64,000 nucleotides of DNA from Takashimella koratensis (GCA_003116875.1 BCKT01000012.1:1112094-1176093), one strand, 5' to 3'; shown: positions 11,717-23,151, numbered from the stretch's first letter. Numbers and translations are program-made. Notes: generated from the letters alone by a model not told the origin.

Positions 11717-12389
11717 GCATATCGAGTATGGCGACGGCAAGGCGAGGCAAAAGCTGGTAGCGGGGAGAAGGCGGAAGTGTATGGCAGGGTGGGAGAACGA
11801 AGGAAGACAAGAGGGTGCGTATAATCGCGTGATCCCGAGACGAAAGGGAGCGCAAGGCCATGAACCTCACGGACACTGTTGATAGATTATGCACAAGCAC
11901 GTTTGTGCCGCGACACAGGAGTGGTCTAGAGTGCTGTGATCGAGTTTGAAGCCGTCATGAAAGATGAAGAGGAGTTGCGCTAAGTACTAATCAAAGGCAG
12001 CAAAACAGCAAAAACAGCACGAGAACCATCCCGTCATCCTCGGCAATCAAGGCTCGGCGCCTCGTCATCCCTCTTCGGATCCTTCATGGGTACACTCCTC
12101 CCGAATGCTCACTGCCTCGTCCGGCAACATCACCTTGGACTATCGCTTACTCGGCTCAAGGCTAGATGTCACAAGGTATACCGTTCGCTCTAGTGAAAGA
12201 GATGTTGCCAAAGGATGGTAGACGTCATTGCTCATGGCCAGTCACCGATGACTTGATAGCTAGACCAAGTGACTACTTAACCCTCCTCACCTCCTCACCT
12301 CCTCACCTCATCCACCTCTTTCCCCTTTCTCTTTATCTCCCTCTCCCTCTCAACTTACCGATCGGCCGCTTGTGATCTATCGAGACACC
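11717..12389. other. Spacer between tandem secreted-protein copies
   Basis: About 670 nt. Its first part (about 11853-11995) resembles the region downstream of the third copy (about 13561-13680), so the duplicated unit included 3' flank. The part just before the second copy holds the CTCCTCAC minisatellite and a pyrimidine-rich leader. Confidence 0.55.
12283..12309 (+). repeat. Short CTCCTCAC minisatellite in a promoter
   Basis: Just over three perfect copies of the 8-base unit CTCCTCAC, followed by further CT-rich sequence up to about 12355. It lies about 80 nt before the start codon of the second secreted-protein copy, where CT-rich leaders are common in fungal promoters. Confidence 0.75.
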
Positions 12390-12987
12390 ATGCGAGCCTT
12401 TACCCTTTGCCTTTTCCTCAGCCTCTTGGCGACCTTCACCGCCGCCTCGGCCACCTACTACAACATCACCGCCATGGCCGTGGTCGATAACGCTTCCGTT
12501 CTTCAATGCTGGCAACTGCCCACTCCCATCACCACTGCCCAAGACTCGGCGCTCACGGTTGCTGAGATCGCTTTGGGCGGAACGGTTAACTCGACGGTGT
12601 TCGTAACGCAAGGACCGGTGGTTGTCAAGCCGTCATGGGCGCTGGCGCCGCAGTAAGTTCTCCGCCACCCAAGTGTAATGCTGCAGCCATCGATTTACAC
12701 TGACACCGCTTCGCGGCATAGATACGTCTTCGCGATCTCCGGGATCAATCAAGTGACCGACTCTCTCAACTCGACCGTGACCATCTACCCGGGCTCTTCG
12801 TCCTCCGGTATCCTCGTGACCGACACCCCGTCCCTCTCTAACCCTCGGCCACATCGAGACTTTCCCCTCTATCGATCCGGTAGTCCTCATGCTTCTTCCC
12901 TTGAGTGGGGCGGCGCCGAGCCACACCGTGCTTTACACCGGACCATGTAATTTCACCCAGCTCAATGTCGCTTCGATCACTGCGTAA
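12390..12987 (+). pseudogene. Second copy of the small secreted protein, +1 frameshifted
   Basis: Same two-exon layout as the copy at 11075: exon 1 12390-12652 with a signal peptide (LFLSLLATFTAASA) and YNITAMAVVDNASVLQCWQL; exon 2 from 12722. The frame follows the paralogue to TDTPSLS, then shifts at about 12838-12846, where one extra base (TCTAACCCTC) moves the conserved continuation (GHIETF, then HTVLYTGPCNFTQL, stop at 12985-12987) into the +1 frame. Without correction translation ends at 12950 with an unrelated tail. No intron could remove the extra base. Either a recent null mutation, a sequencing error, or (least likely) programmed frameshifting. The downstream frame remains free of stops, so the change is recent. 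Confidence 0.75.
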
Positions 12988-13281
12988 CATCCCAGGAGGC
13001 GAAGTGAGGGAGAAACGGGACGAGCAGGAAGGACATGATGGACGGCAAGGCGAGGAGAAATGGGCGGGAGGCACCAGGACGTCGGGTACGATTCCTTCGG
13101 CCACATGATGGGCTTGAATGGGAGGTAGAAGGACAGTTGATATAATCATGACAAGGCTCGACAGTATGCAGTTTCGTATCTTCGCTACATGGCTGCTGGA
13201 GGACTTGATCCGTGAGTGGCTGTGTTAGTCGCAAAAGTTACGTCACTCCCACAACTATGCAATCACGGGCAGAGATCAAAT

Positions 13282-13445
13282 GAGCGACACTCATAAGGAG
13301 ACCTTTGATCGCAGCGACCCACTACCCTGGCCTTCACAACTGGAATCAACTTGCAGCAAGTCACCATGCTTCCAAATCTACCCTCGGCCAAGTAGGTTCA
13401 CCAGTCCATGCGACCGAATTGAACGTCAACCTCTTGGCCCGAGTG
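13282..13445 (+). pseudogene. Relic of a third small-secreted-protein copy
   Basis: Short blocks match the C-terminal part of the two preceding genes: a segment reading H-K-E-T-F-D-R-S-D-P aligned with HIETFPSIDP, then in another frame ATELNVNLLA aligned with TEMNVQLLA. Sequence between them is shortened and shifted, and nothing corresponds to the signal peptide or first exon. The DNA downstream (about 13561-13680) is also similar to the flank after the intact copy (about 11853-11995), including GGACACTG-T-GAT and TGTGATC-GAG blocks. It is therefore a 5'-truncated duplicate, not a gene. Confidence 0.65.
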
Positions 13446-13680
13446 AAAGTCCCGGAGACGGAATCGAACACCGTTTGAGACGGCCCAAGGACGTAGAGGA
13501 GGAAGGAGAGGATGTCCGAGGTGGCTTATGGTTTAAGACGGCGGAGGAAAGTGCAGAGGGGCGAGACCTATGGACACTGTCGATTAAATATGCACCTTCG
13601 GGCAGCGCCACAAGCGTGGCTTTGGCGTGTTGTGATCCGAGATAGGATGAAAAGGAGTCGCGCCAAGTGGTGATGAAAGA

Positions 13681-14036
13681 ACGAAGATGAAGACGATGGT
13701 ATTGTCAGTGATCTCGACGTCAGATGTAATCAGTTTCTTGTTGAATCAGGCCGCCGGAGTTGGTAAGTTGTCATCCGAGATAGCTGGGACTAGACCGTTC
13801 AGCTGAGCTCCCAGCCACACCCGGAACCAATCGAAAACAAGTGTCCATTAGGAAACACCACTGGGGGCGACATGTCCAGTATGAAGATGAAGAATAACTA
13901 AAGAACGTTGCGTGACAAGCGCGTGGCTAAGGGACTTTAAAAGAGCGACGTAGCGTTGGAGCTGGGGGTCTAGAGACATGAAGAATGGTCGGAGCTCATG
14001 AGGTTGTGGGTTGTATTTGACGTTAAAACGCACTGC
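13681..14036. other. Spacer before the GPI glycoprotein gene
   Basis: About 355 nt with no gene-like frame; probably the 3' region of the minus-strand GPI glycoprotein and flank of the secreted-protein relic. Confidence 0.5.
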
Positions 14037-15808
14037 TTAAAGCATGACGGCGGCAATGACAGCAGCGACGAACATGGTAGCAAAGCCAGAGGCGGCGTTT
14101 ACGACCGACGCGCTCGAGGCCTTGGAGGCAGAGACCGAGGCCGAGGCGCTGGCAGAGGCGCTCTTGGAGGCCGAGGCAGTGGTCGACGCGTGCGAGCCCG
14201 AAGCAGACGAGCCGCTCCTGGACGCCGAGGCGGAGCCCGACGACGCAGCGTTGGAGACAGAGGCAGTGGCAGTGGCGAGGGTGTTGCCGAGGGTGACGGT
14301 GGAAGCGTAGCCGAGAGACGAGAGCGGGAAGAGGTCAGATGACTGGTAGGTGACACAGTTGGACGAGGCCGGGACGTAAGGAGTCCAAGGGAGGGTCGAG
14401 GTGGCGGGGAGCGAAGAGGGCTGCGACCAGGTGTAGGCTAGGGTGGGTTAGCGAAGGTGAAACAAGGGGGATGGAAGTGGCGCAGGCAAATGCCACAATT
14501 GCACTCACTCTGGCCGTTGCTGGTGTAGGTGCCGACCTCGGATTGGATGTCACCGTCGCACGACATGAAGACGCTGTTCTCCTGGAGGTAGGTGTAGTCG
14601 GCGGGCATGTTGTACTCGCAGCCGATCAAGTCGAAGATGCTATGGGAGATCAGCACGCGCCTGAGAAGGGTTGGAAAAGGAAGCAAGAAGCGCAGCAATA
14701 CGTCGACAGGGGCAAGTAGACAGGGACAGAGGTTCAAACGCCCTGACTCACTTTTGGCAATAGTTGGCATCGGTGCTGTAGCCTGGGTCGCAGAACTTCA
14801 AGCAGAACTGGTTGGAGCCGACAAAGTGGTTCCAGGACTGAGTCTGGAGATAGGTCGAGTTGTCACCCGAGGAGAAACCGGTCGAGTAGGCGAGACCACC
14901 GAGCGGGTTACCGAGGTAGTCGGCACCGTGGGGGTCGAGCTCACCACCAGTGTCGGTGGGGTCGAGACCGACGGAGGTCTGGTTGAAGAAACCGACAATT
15001 TGGATGTATGCGGGGGTCCTCATGAACTGGGAGGGTTAGTATGTACTGAGGCAATACGGAGCTACAGCACTCACCTGGATGGAGGAGAAGGTGCCCTCGG
15101 GGAAGACACGCGAGCCGTGAGCGTCGGTGTTGCACTGTGTTGTGTGAGTGGGTAGGCAAAGAGAGGTTCAATGGGCGACGACTCACGTAGGCAACTACGG
15201 CAGCCTCGACATCACCAATGGTCTGGTTGGCGGTGAGACCGGGCGCACCCCAGAAGCAAAAGTCAAGGAGCGAGTTGAAGATGAGCGTCTGACACTGCGC
15301 ATCGGCGCCGAGAGTGGTCGAGTTGCACTGGTTGTCTGTTGTTGTTGAAGGCGGAGTGTCAGCTGGTGCGGAGGTGCCAGAGCGGAAGGAGGTGGGACGA
15401 TGCGCGTTCCGCGGAAAGGAGAGAACGTGGCAAGAGAAGTCGCCGAATCGAACAAGAACGAAACTTACAGCCAGACTGAGGTCCACGACCGACGGCGTAG
15501 GGGTTGACCTGGTACGGGATGGCAGAGTAGGGGTAGAAGTAACTGCAGGTGTGAGTATGGGTGTAGAGATGAGAGTAATGGGGAGAAAGGATGGGGGGCA
15601 CGGGGCACCTAAGAACAAAGAAAAAAAACTGCTAGACTCACTCGGTGAGCGGGAGGGGCGAGGTGGTCTCGTAGGTGGTGGCGGATGCCTGACGAGGGAG
15701 GACGTCCGGGTGGACGGGAGCGGTAGTGATGGTCGGCGCTGGCGGTTCGGCGTTGGCGATGGCCGGGGTAGAGAGGATGGCAGCTGCAGCGAGAGCGAGA
15801 GCGAGCAT
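14037..15808 (-). CDS. GPI-anchored glycoprotein of the macrophage-activating-glycoprotein type
   Basis: Seven exons (15808-15642, 15542-15469, 15335-15187, 15134-15075, 15026-14752, 14639-14509, 14437-14037), 418 aa. Signal peptide LALALAAAAILSTPAIA; a Cys-containing central region with NQCNSTTLGADAQCQTL, DFCFWGAPG, QCNTDAHGSRVFPEG, PADYTYLQENSVFMSCDGD and paired cysteines; a Ser/Ala-rich stalk (~70 residues); and a hydrophobic C-terminus (FATMFVAAVIAAVML) preceded by small residues, the classic GPI-addition signal. The match to the family first named from Trichosporon is by recall of its pattern, not a search. Expected at the plasma membrane or cell wall; molecular role unknown. An ATG at 16027 adds a leader with no signal peptide and is rejected. 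Confidence 0.82.
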
Positions 15809-17083
15809 TTTGAAAAGGGCTGACGGGTGGGAGGTGGTGAGTTGGGTGATGGACGAAAAGAGTGAGGGGAAAATTAGAGGAGAGAGGAAGGAAGAGAGAG
15901 AGAGAGGACAATGGAGAGGAGAGGGGACGTACGAGGATCCGGGGTCGAGGTTATAAGGCGGACGAGGAGGGAGGTAGAGATGGGAGTGGATGAGATGAAG
16001 AGAGAGGGATGGAGACAAGTTGTTCAAGTGTTGTGCAAGCGGATGTTACACTGCCCCGCGTCTTTGTGTGTGTGTGTGTAGGCGTTTGTGTGTGTATACA
16101 CCGAGTCTATTTATAAACATAATCCGAGATCAAACATCAACAAACAGACCTTACCCTGAGATTAGTCCCATCCATACCCTGCATTAGCCTATCCTAATTG
16201 GGTTCATTACAACCCAGCTCGGATCCCTTGTTACCCTTCCTTCCCTGGTTCCTTGGTTCCTCCTGCGATCGTCACTGTACTCTCACCGCAGCTGCCTCTA
16301 TCCCACCCAAGCCCTGCGCCACTACCTACAGTTACCGGACACAGTTGGCCCGTCGATGGCTGTGGCCTGCTGCCCACTCTGTCAGTGTCTATTTTCATCC
16401 CCAGTCCCTGTTTGCAACCCACCCCCGCACGCACTCTCCCTGCCTCCCTTTCATCATCACCAGTACAGCACCGCAGTCGCAGTCACCCGCCCTTACCCCC
16501 ATCCCATCCTCCACCCCAGGCTCGTGCGCGAAAAATACCACACCGTAGTCAAACGCGTCCTCACCCTGGCCGGTGCGTCTGAAACCTGCGCCAGGTCGTC
16601 AAACCCCCGGCCGGCTGGGTACAGTAGCATCCAGCATGTCAGATTCAGCCAGCTGGCCTGTCTCGCTGAAACCGCAGGAGCCTCATCGACTTCGAAATGT
16701 CTATTTCAATCCATCCATCGTCTCTTGCACAGGGTTACACCAATCCTTCTGGTCTGAGTTGACCGCAGCGTCATGGGTCCCCCCTTTAACCCCTTCAAAC
16801 ACCTCAATATGCTCGCCTACAACCTAGCCCGTCGCGTGCCTATCAGTTGGGCGACTGAGCACCGCCGTAGATCCAAAAATACCAAAAACGCAGTTGCACC
16901 TGGGCGCGTGTCATCCTCAGAAAAAGACCGCACGCGTATGAAGGGCATGCTACAAAGGTGTAATGCATGTTTCAATTCTCAGCACGGTCCTCGCGTCGCT
17001 ACGTCGTACTGTTTGCACGAGCCCCTCGAACTGGCCCTATTCTAATAGTCTACTCTCTACTCGGATGTCATCCGAAAATCAAT
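15809..17083. other. Gene-free stretch with TG-rich tract
   Basis: About 1.27 kb. It contains the promoter and long CT/GA-rich leader of the GPI glycoprotein (15840-16020), a TG tract near 16061-16101, and then sequence to 17083 in which overlapping plus frames show no domain. Possible 3' region of the MFS gene from about 16900. Confidence 0.5.
16061..16101 (+). repeat. TG-rich simple repeat
   Basis: Two TG tracts (GTGTGTGTGTGT and TTTGTGTGTGTA) separated by about ten bases, followed by TATACACC. They sit upstream of the GPI glycoprotein leader. Ordinary microsatellite; may be polymorphic between strains. Confidence 0.75.
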
Positions 17084-19206
17084 TTACAACGGCCGCTTCT
17101 TGATCAATAGACATACGACAGTCAGCACTACGCCTCCGGCAAGGATAAACCCAAAGTCTGCTCGGATTGCGTCGAGGTATGCGAGCCTGGCTTGGAAAGC
17201 GAGCTTGGCGCCCAGAGTGGGGATGGCGAGTGACGGTTCTTGGATGATCTTCTTGATCAGCTCGTCCTGCGCGTCGCCCAGTCGGTCACGCAGGGAGGAT
17301 CGGAGGACAGGTTGTTGGATCGCAGCGACAATGGAGACTCCCAGGACTTGGCCGATCGCGCGGAAGAGGTAGGCCGCGGAGATGGCTAGGGGGATTTGGG
17401 GTGCCTCGACGCAAGCGATTAGTGACGCTGGAGGTTGGAGAGATCAGCAGGGTCCAGCGGGATAGGTGGAAGTTAGCATGCTCGACTCACTCAGCAACGT
17501 CGTAATGGTCGATCCTGAACCAATGGCACTGACGGCCATCTCGCTCCAGAGCTGATTAGTGTTCGTCTCCATCCCCCAAATCAGTATGACCGATCCCGCT
17601 TGAATCCATGGCAACGTCGACGAGACACTCTGAAACCATTTGTACTCTTTGAACCGCTGGTTGTCAGATGCCGCCGAGGCGATAGGACTCACCCGCATAT
17701 AGATACCAGCATACAGAGAGGCGAACGCAGCAGCGATGGAGTAAGGCATGAGTACCCAGCCAGTCTCGGACCCGTTAAGGCCACGGACGACGTGGAGGTA
17801 GACTGGTTGCGTGTAGATCTGGGAGGTGTCAGCCTGAGGCAAGGCGGAAAGGGAACAGGCGTACTCGGGAGAAGGTCGTCGCGGTGGTGAGCATGTAACC
17901 GATGAGAACGAGAACGAGTTGAAAGTTGCCAAACAATGAGAGCGGAAGGATTGGCTGTTTGACTTTGCTCTCGATGATCAGGAAGAACACGAGAGATACG
18001 AAAGCCGTGGCCATCAGTGCGATAGGGGTAGGGCCGGGTCGGCTGGAGCCTGACGTCGTGAAGAGTGATAGCGATACGGTAGACAGGGAGATCTGGAGTC
18101 AGCTACATCCCTGGATGTACTCACGGAGAGCATGAGGGTGAGGCACCCGAGCCAGTCAATCGCCTTGACCTTCTCCAACGTCGTCGCGTCGCTGGCCTTG
18201 GCCGAGGCACTCAGCTCGATATGGAGCAACAGAAGTCCCGCAACGACGACGGGCGGGACCTGGATCCAGAAAGCCATACGCCATCCAAGAGTATCGGCGA
18301 CGAGTCCACCGAGGACAGAACCAGCTGCTGCACCCGCCCCGAATAAGAGGTTTTGTCCACCTTGGTACATGCCCCTATCGGCGAGAGAGACAAGCTCGGA
18401 GATGATGATTGCCTGGGTTGTCAGTCGACACCTACGTACAATCAAGCAAAGTAGACAGCGTTGGTAGGTGTAGACACTCACGGCCACAGTCAACATCCCG
18501 CCGCTGCCGGCGCCAGCAATAGCACGGGCAGTCATGACCGCTCCCATAGTCGGTGCGAGCGCGCAGTACATCGTCCCGACTGTCGTTCAGCGGGGTCCTC
18601 GTGCACAAACTCACTGAGGAAAAGAGACAGCGCGAGGAACATGGCGCCTTTCTGACCGATGACGGTGGTTAGGCGGCCATAGAGTGGAGTCGCCGCTGCC
18701 AGGCCAAGGAGGTACGCCGTACCGAGCCATGACGCCTGGAATTTAGTCAGCTCGGGCTATGAGGGTCCGGGCAACAAGTCCTTGGGTCAACTCATCGACT
18801 CACCAAGTGTCCCGCATTGAACTCGGAGCTGACTTCGAGCTGAATGTTGGCAACGATCGTCGAGCTCAAAGCGGAGCAGAACGTCCTGGGCAATGAATCA
18901 GCACTCTTCTATATTCGACAAGTTTCTCCCGAATCTAACTCTGACTTACGCCGTCCAAAGGGCTAGGCAGATGTGCCAGATATCGCGAAACTTGTACCGT
19001 TTCTCCTCGACCACGGGCGGCACAGAGCCGTAGCCACCCCCATGCTCGCTTTCACCACTGACCAGCGGCTCGCTTGACCCGTTGGCAGACATATCAATGG
19101 AAGTACAGTAACGGTCGGACTGAGAGATAGAGGGAAGGTTTGTTTTTGACGCTTTTTGACGTGCACGGAAGTCATCCGGGCTCTCGGGGATATCCGACGC
19201 CCACAT
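17084..19206 (-). CDS. MFS multidrug-type transporter (14-TM, DHA2-like)
   Basis: Nine exons (19206-18950, 18885-18804, 18735-18615, 18579-18482, 18412-18125, 18092-17865, 17818-17693, 17656-17491, 17427-17084), 569 aa with all phases consistent. A ~75-residue hydrophilic N-terminus precedes ALSSTIVANIQLEVSSEF, WLGTAYLLGLAAATPLYGRL (motif A region), ARAIAGAGSGGMLTVA (motif B region) and GAAAGSVLGGLVAD plus GWRMAFWIQVPP (motif C and the helix 5-6 region), the pattern of H+ antiporters for drugs or secreted metabolites. The C-terminus ends in a basic KKRPL. Plasma membrane or vacuole export is expected. It lies tail-on to the carboxypeptidase gene (290 nt), on the same strand. Substrate unknown. 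Confidence 0.88.
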
Positions 19207-19495
19207 TATGGTTCGATCGTCGGGCAGGTGGTAAATACACAGCTGTTGACGAGTGCATCATTGTGTGGCTGGCTTTGAGAATGACATGAGACTCTTCGAG
19301 GAATGAAAGAGGGAGGGGATGAGAGATTGGCGGGCGTGAAATGTCAGGCTAGTCTGGCTTTTCTCGAGGTGGCAACGATTCAACAGGCGATACATCGATC
19401 CAACATCTACTTCTTGTTTTCATTTCTACCTCTACGGGGCTACATGCAGAACGCCCTCGATCTCCGTGTCATATTCGACCAGTTGTGTTCAGTAT

Positions 19496-21533
19496 CTAGG
19501 CCACTGTCGTCGCCTGGTCCATCGCAAGGATGACCGCCTGGTAATAGCGGGCAAACTCAACGAGTCCATCGGCGCTCTAGATCATCAGTCAGGTACTTTG
19601 AGTTACGACTCACCGCTCGCTCGTTGATTGTATGCGCGCCGTGGTACTCTTCCATTCGGTGGTACCTCCATCGGTAGATCTTATTCGTCAAATCCCAGTA
19701 TCGACGAGTGTCCGTGTTCTGAGGCCACTTTGTCAGCTATTCTTTGCATCGGAGAGAAGTGTCTTACTCACGCCCGTGGTCATGAAAGGCGCCATAACGA
19801 GGTCCTCTCCGTCCTCGAGCTCGACCATCTCCCCGTCTTTGCTGACCTCTGGGCGAGACGCCCAAACTCCCCTCGCCACGCCAGCGAGCACCGCCCACTC
19901 CGGCGTCGTCTCCACATCCGTCGAGCTGACTGGCGACGGCTCAGTATAATACCCGAACGCATTAGTGAAGATGATCCGATTGAACCCTCCTTCGTGCGCC
20001 ACTTCGCCGTCGAAATCCACAACGGTGAGGTTGTACTTCTCCGCAATGGGCAGGAGTAGCGCGACGGTTCGATCTTGCAGCTCGCTGTGGTTGGAGGCAA
20101 CGTTGACGCGGTGGTTGATAGCTACCTGGGCGGACTCGGGGAGGGCGTTAATCTTGAGCCCGCCGGAGATGAGGTCGACGGCTTGGGTAGTAGACATGAG
20201 AGAGCGCAGAGACACACCCTGACCAGGGTCGGTAGGAGATCCCTTCATCCCAGCCGACAAGATGGCGTCAGGCAGCTCGGCCAACGCTTTGGCATCCCCG
20301 CTCTCGGCACGGACAACGAGTGAGCGAAGGTCATCGGGGATACCAGAGGCGTGAGTAGCAGCGCAAGTCATGTATCCGTACACAGGACTCTTGCGAGTCA
20401 ATAGCGGTGCGTGAGGGTTTGCCTCGAGCGCAGTGATCAGCATCGAGAGGTATCCGATACCCGAGTGAAGAGGCGGGTTTGAGCTATGTCCTCCGAGCGT
20501 TTTAACCTCGATTCCCAGATCGTAGTGTCCCTTCTCAGCGACCCCGGGCATCCCAAACATCCGGCCCCAGTTCTCCATCAGACCCGATCCCTCATCAACG
20601 ATCCTGCCAGTTAGTCTAACTCGTTCAAAATTATAGTCTACTTACATGGCCATCGAGTTGGGTCCGTACTTGCCAAGGAGGTACTTTGCGATAGCAGGCG
20701 CTCCAAAGCGTCCACCTGCCTCTTCGTCGGTCCCAAAAGCGAGAACAATCGTACGGCGGGGCTTGAAATCGGTGGTCTCGAGTAAGTGCTCGATCGACGC
20801 CATCAGCGGGATCAAGCTGCCCTTGGTATCGTACGCCCCTCGACCCCAGATATCTGTCCCGTCAAAGTAGGCACCATATGGGTCGTGTATCCATTGTGTC
20901 TTTGAGTAAGGTAAAACCGGGACGACGTCTTGGTGTGCGGTCAACATGAAAGGTTTGAGAGATGGGTCCGAACCAGGCCACTCGTATACCAGCGCCCAGT
21001 CGGTCTTGGTCCGGTTGAGTGTCTTGTGACTGCTTCGTCAGCGTGAGAAGTAGATGCAAGCTTACATCAGAGGGAATGACTTTTCGAGGTCTAGAATCAG
21101 TTCAAGTTCACAGCTAGGGTCACTCACAATCGTGGAAATCTCCAAAGATGTGCCAGCGCGGATCTTCGTCTACCGGTCCCATATCATCAAACACCTCTGT
21201 CGGGATTCGGACCTTGAATCAGTTTTTTCCCTCACAGTGACTCACAGCACCTCGGAGCCATTCGATCAGGCGCTCTCTGTGATCGAGGACCTTGCTGACG
21301 TTGTAGCCATGAGGAAGGATTGGCTCAGCTTGTCGACAGGTCCCTCGCAATACCTCATCGCTCGGTGTGGGTGTGAGCGTGGACGCCGGTGTCGAGTGAA
21401 GGTTTCGGATTCCGATAAATGTCGTCCATGCGATCAGAGCAAAGGGGATCCATTTGACCTTTGACCGTTTCGGTACGTCGGTCTCGCCATCGCGATGCTG
21501 AGGCAGCTTCTCAGATACGTTCAACCCCTTCAT
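19496..21533 (-). CDS. M20 metallopeptidase, vacuolar carboxypeptidase S type
   Basis: Seven exons (21533-21246, 21212-21128, 21090-21066, 21029-20646, 20603-19772, 19718-19614, 19576-19496), 599 aa, close to yeast Cps1. A signal-anchor helix (WIPFALIAWTTFIGI) follows a cytosolic N-terminus; the lumenal part has RIPTEVFDDMG and EDPRW typical of this clade. Zinc and catalytic residues are visible: TAHQDVVPV (His ligand and Asp), GRGAYDTKG (bridging Asp), TDEEAGG (catalytic Glu plus ligand Glu), IVDEGS (Asp ligand), and GAHTINE (C-terminal His ligand). It would cleave C-terminal residues or dipeptides in the vacuole for nitrogen recovery. Intron 1 is only 33 nt; it must be removed because reading through gives a stop. 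Exon 3 is 25 nt. Confidence 0.9.
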
Positions 21534-22053
21534 GGTAAGATGGTGAGAGAGAAATCGGGTGCTGGAAGCGTCGTCTATTTACGTTCAAGGTCTCGGTTGA
21601 CTCCGAAGCCTCAGGGAAAACATGTGGGCACAGTGTGATTTAGGCTGGGAAGACTTTCGACTCGCTGCCCACTTCAGTTTTCGACCACCGCTCGAGTGCA
21701 AACATGTCGCCGTTGCGCAGGAGGTAAGCCCGACATCGGGATGCGTGTGGTGTGCGCGACGGCGTCCATGGCATGTCACCAAAAGGAGCCTGCAGCCTTT
21801 CTCTTGTACTCCCACACTACTGGGGACAAAGTCACGTGGTCGGGACATCCCTGGAGCCGCCGGGTTCCGTTCGGGCGCCGGCCGGCGAGACCGAGTGGCC
21901 GGGACGATCATCGACTAGTTGGGCAACATCATCGTTGCCTTGGTGCACCAAGGTCATGCTTCAACCCACACCGCGGTCCTCAACGACCCCGCAGCATATA
22001 TAAGTAACGGGTATCTCATGCGACAGACTCACCATCTCCTCCAACTCTCCACA
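21534..22053 (+). promoter_or_regulatory. Divergent promoter region with TATA box
   Basis: 520 nt between two divergent start codons. TATATAAG at about 21997-22004, preceded by CAGCA, lies 50-57 nt before the ATG at 22054 of the flavoprotein gene, a good distance for a fungal TATA element. Further up are GC-rich CGG/CCG triplets near 21855-21905 but no clear operator. Confidence 0.6.
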
Positions 22054-23151
22054 ATGACACCTGCACTAACCGACCTCCTCGTTATTGGTGGGGGCCCCGC
22101 TGGCCTCTCTGCCGCACTCATGTTCTCCCGCACCCTCCGCCCTTGTATCCTCTACGATTCAGGCCGCTACCGGAACGGTTCAAGCCCTGTATCCCACACT
22201 GTCGCGGGGTACGATGGTATCACGCCTTCCGCCCTGCGTGAGGCAATGCGCAAGGATCTGAGAGGGTACAAGACCGCCCAGATCAGAGAGGGCAAGGTCG
22301 TCCGTCTCTCCCAAGTGAACGGGGGGTTCGAGGCCGAAGACGACGGTGGGAAGACCGTCCAAGCGAAGAAGGTCATCCTTGCAACAGGTCTCACCGACGT
22401 CCTTCCCGGAATCCCAGGTGGGCCATTTCTGAGCTCCGCAACACATACCCGCTGATGCTCCAAGGGCTTGACGAGGCATGGGGGAAACGCGCAATCCACT
22501 GTATCTTTTGCCACGGCACAGAGACTGCCAACGCGCCCATGGGCTTCCTCGTCACGCGCGCGAACAAAATGATGAACGCCAAGCTCATCGAATCAATCTT
22601 CAAGCTATGGACCAACCTTGGACACTCTGAAGTGTACATTTTCACCCATGGAATGGACCCGGTGGTCCCCGAGGACCTGCAGGACAGCGGTCTCGCTTCC
22701 TTCATGCCTGCCATCAAGGCTAAAGGGTGAGTACATGATACGCTCTCAGTTGACAGGTAGCATACACGTCGTCTCCTCCGAGATCAAATCAGTCACCTCG
22801 ACCGCCTCCGACCTCACCGTCAACCTCGCCGATACCTCGATCACCATACCACACCTCCTCGTCTTCCCCGAGTCCTTCAAGCCCAGCACCGACGCCTCTC
22901 CTCTCCTCTCCTTCTTCTCTCTCAGCCCCATGGGCACAATTCCGCCGCCGACTAACGAGCTGCCCCCCGTCTTGCCCCCGCGAATGGGAGACGACCCGCG
23001 CACGTCCGTCCCTGGTCTCTTCTGGGCGGGGAACAGCGGGAGCCCGATGGGCAACATCGCAGCCTCCGTCTCACAGGGACAGATGGCAGGTGTGATCGCT
23101 GCGGATGAGATTGGAAGTGAAGAGCTCAAGGCTATGACTGAAGTGGAGTAA
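22054..23151 (+). CDS. Thioredoxin-reductase-like flavoprotein with CxxC
   Basis: Three exons (22054-22417, 22465-22726, 22761-23151), 338 aa. N-terminal FAD site DLLVIGGGPAGLSAAL; ILATGLTDVLPGIPG as in TrxR-fold enzymes; redox motif HCIFCHGTE, where bacterial/fungal relatives have HCPFCHG or CxYC; C-terminal FAD site GLFWAGNSGSPMGNIAASVSQGQMAG. The NADPH-domain fingerprint GGGxxA is not evident, which is typical of the oxygen-using dithiol oxidases (GliT/TdaE-like) and low-efficiency reductases rather than true TrxR. Probable role: FAD-dependent oxidation or reduction of a small dithiol substrate. The intron-2 acceptor at 22760 was chosen because the CAG six bases earlier creates a stop. Confidence 0.85.

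Noticed and set aside
17100..17372. Plus-strand frame at the 3' end of the MFS transporter gene
   Set aside because: Antisense shadow of the last exon of the transporter.
21040..21130. Possible sequencing gap or frameshift in the carboxypeptidase N-terminal region
   Set aside because: A 25-nt exon (21066-21090) with proper splice sites explains the interruption and restores YLEKSFPL.
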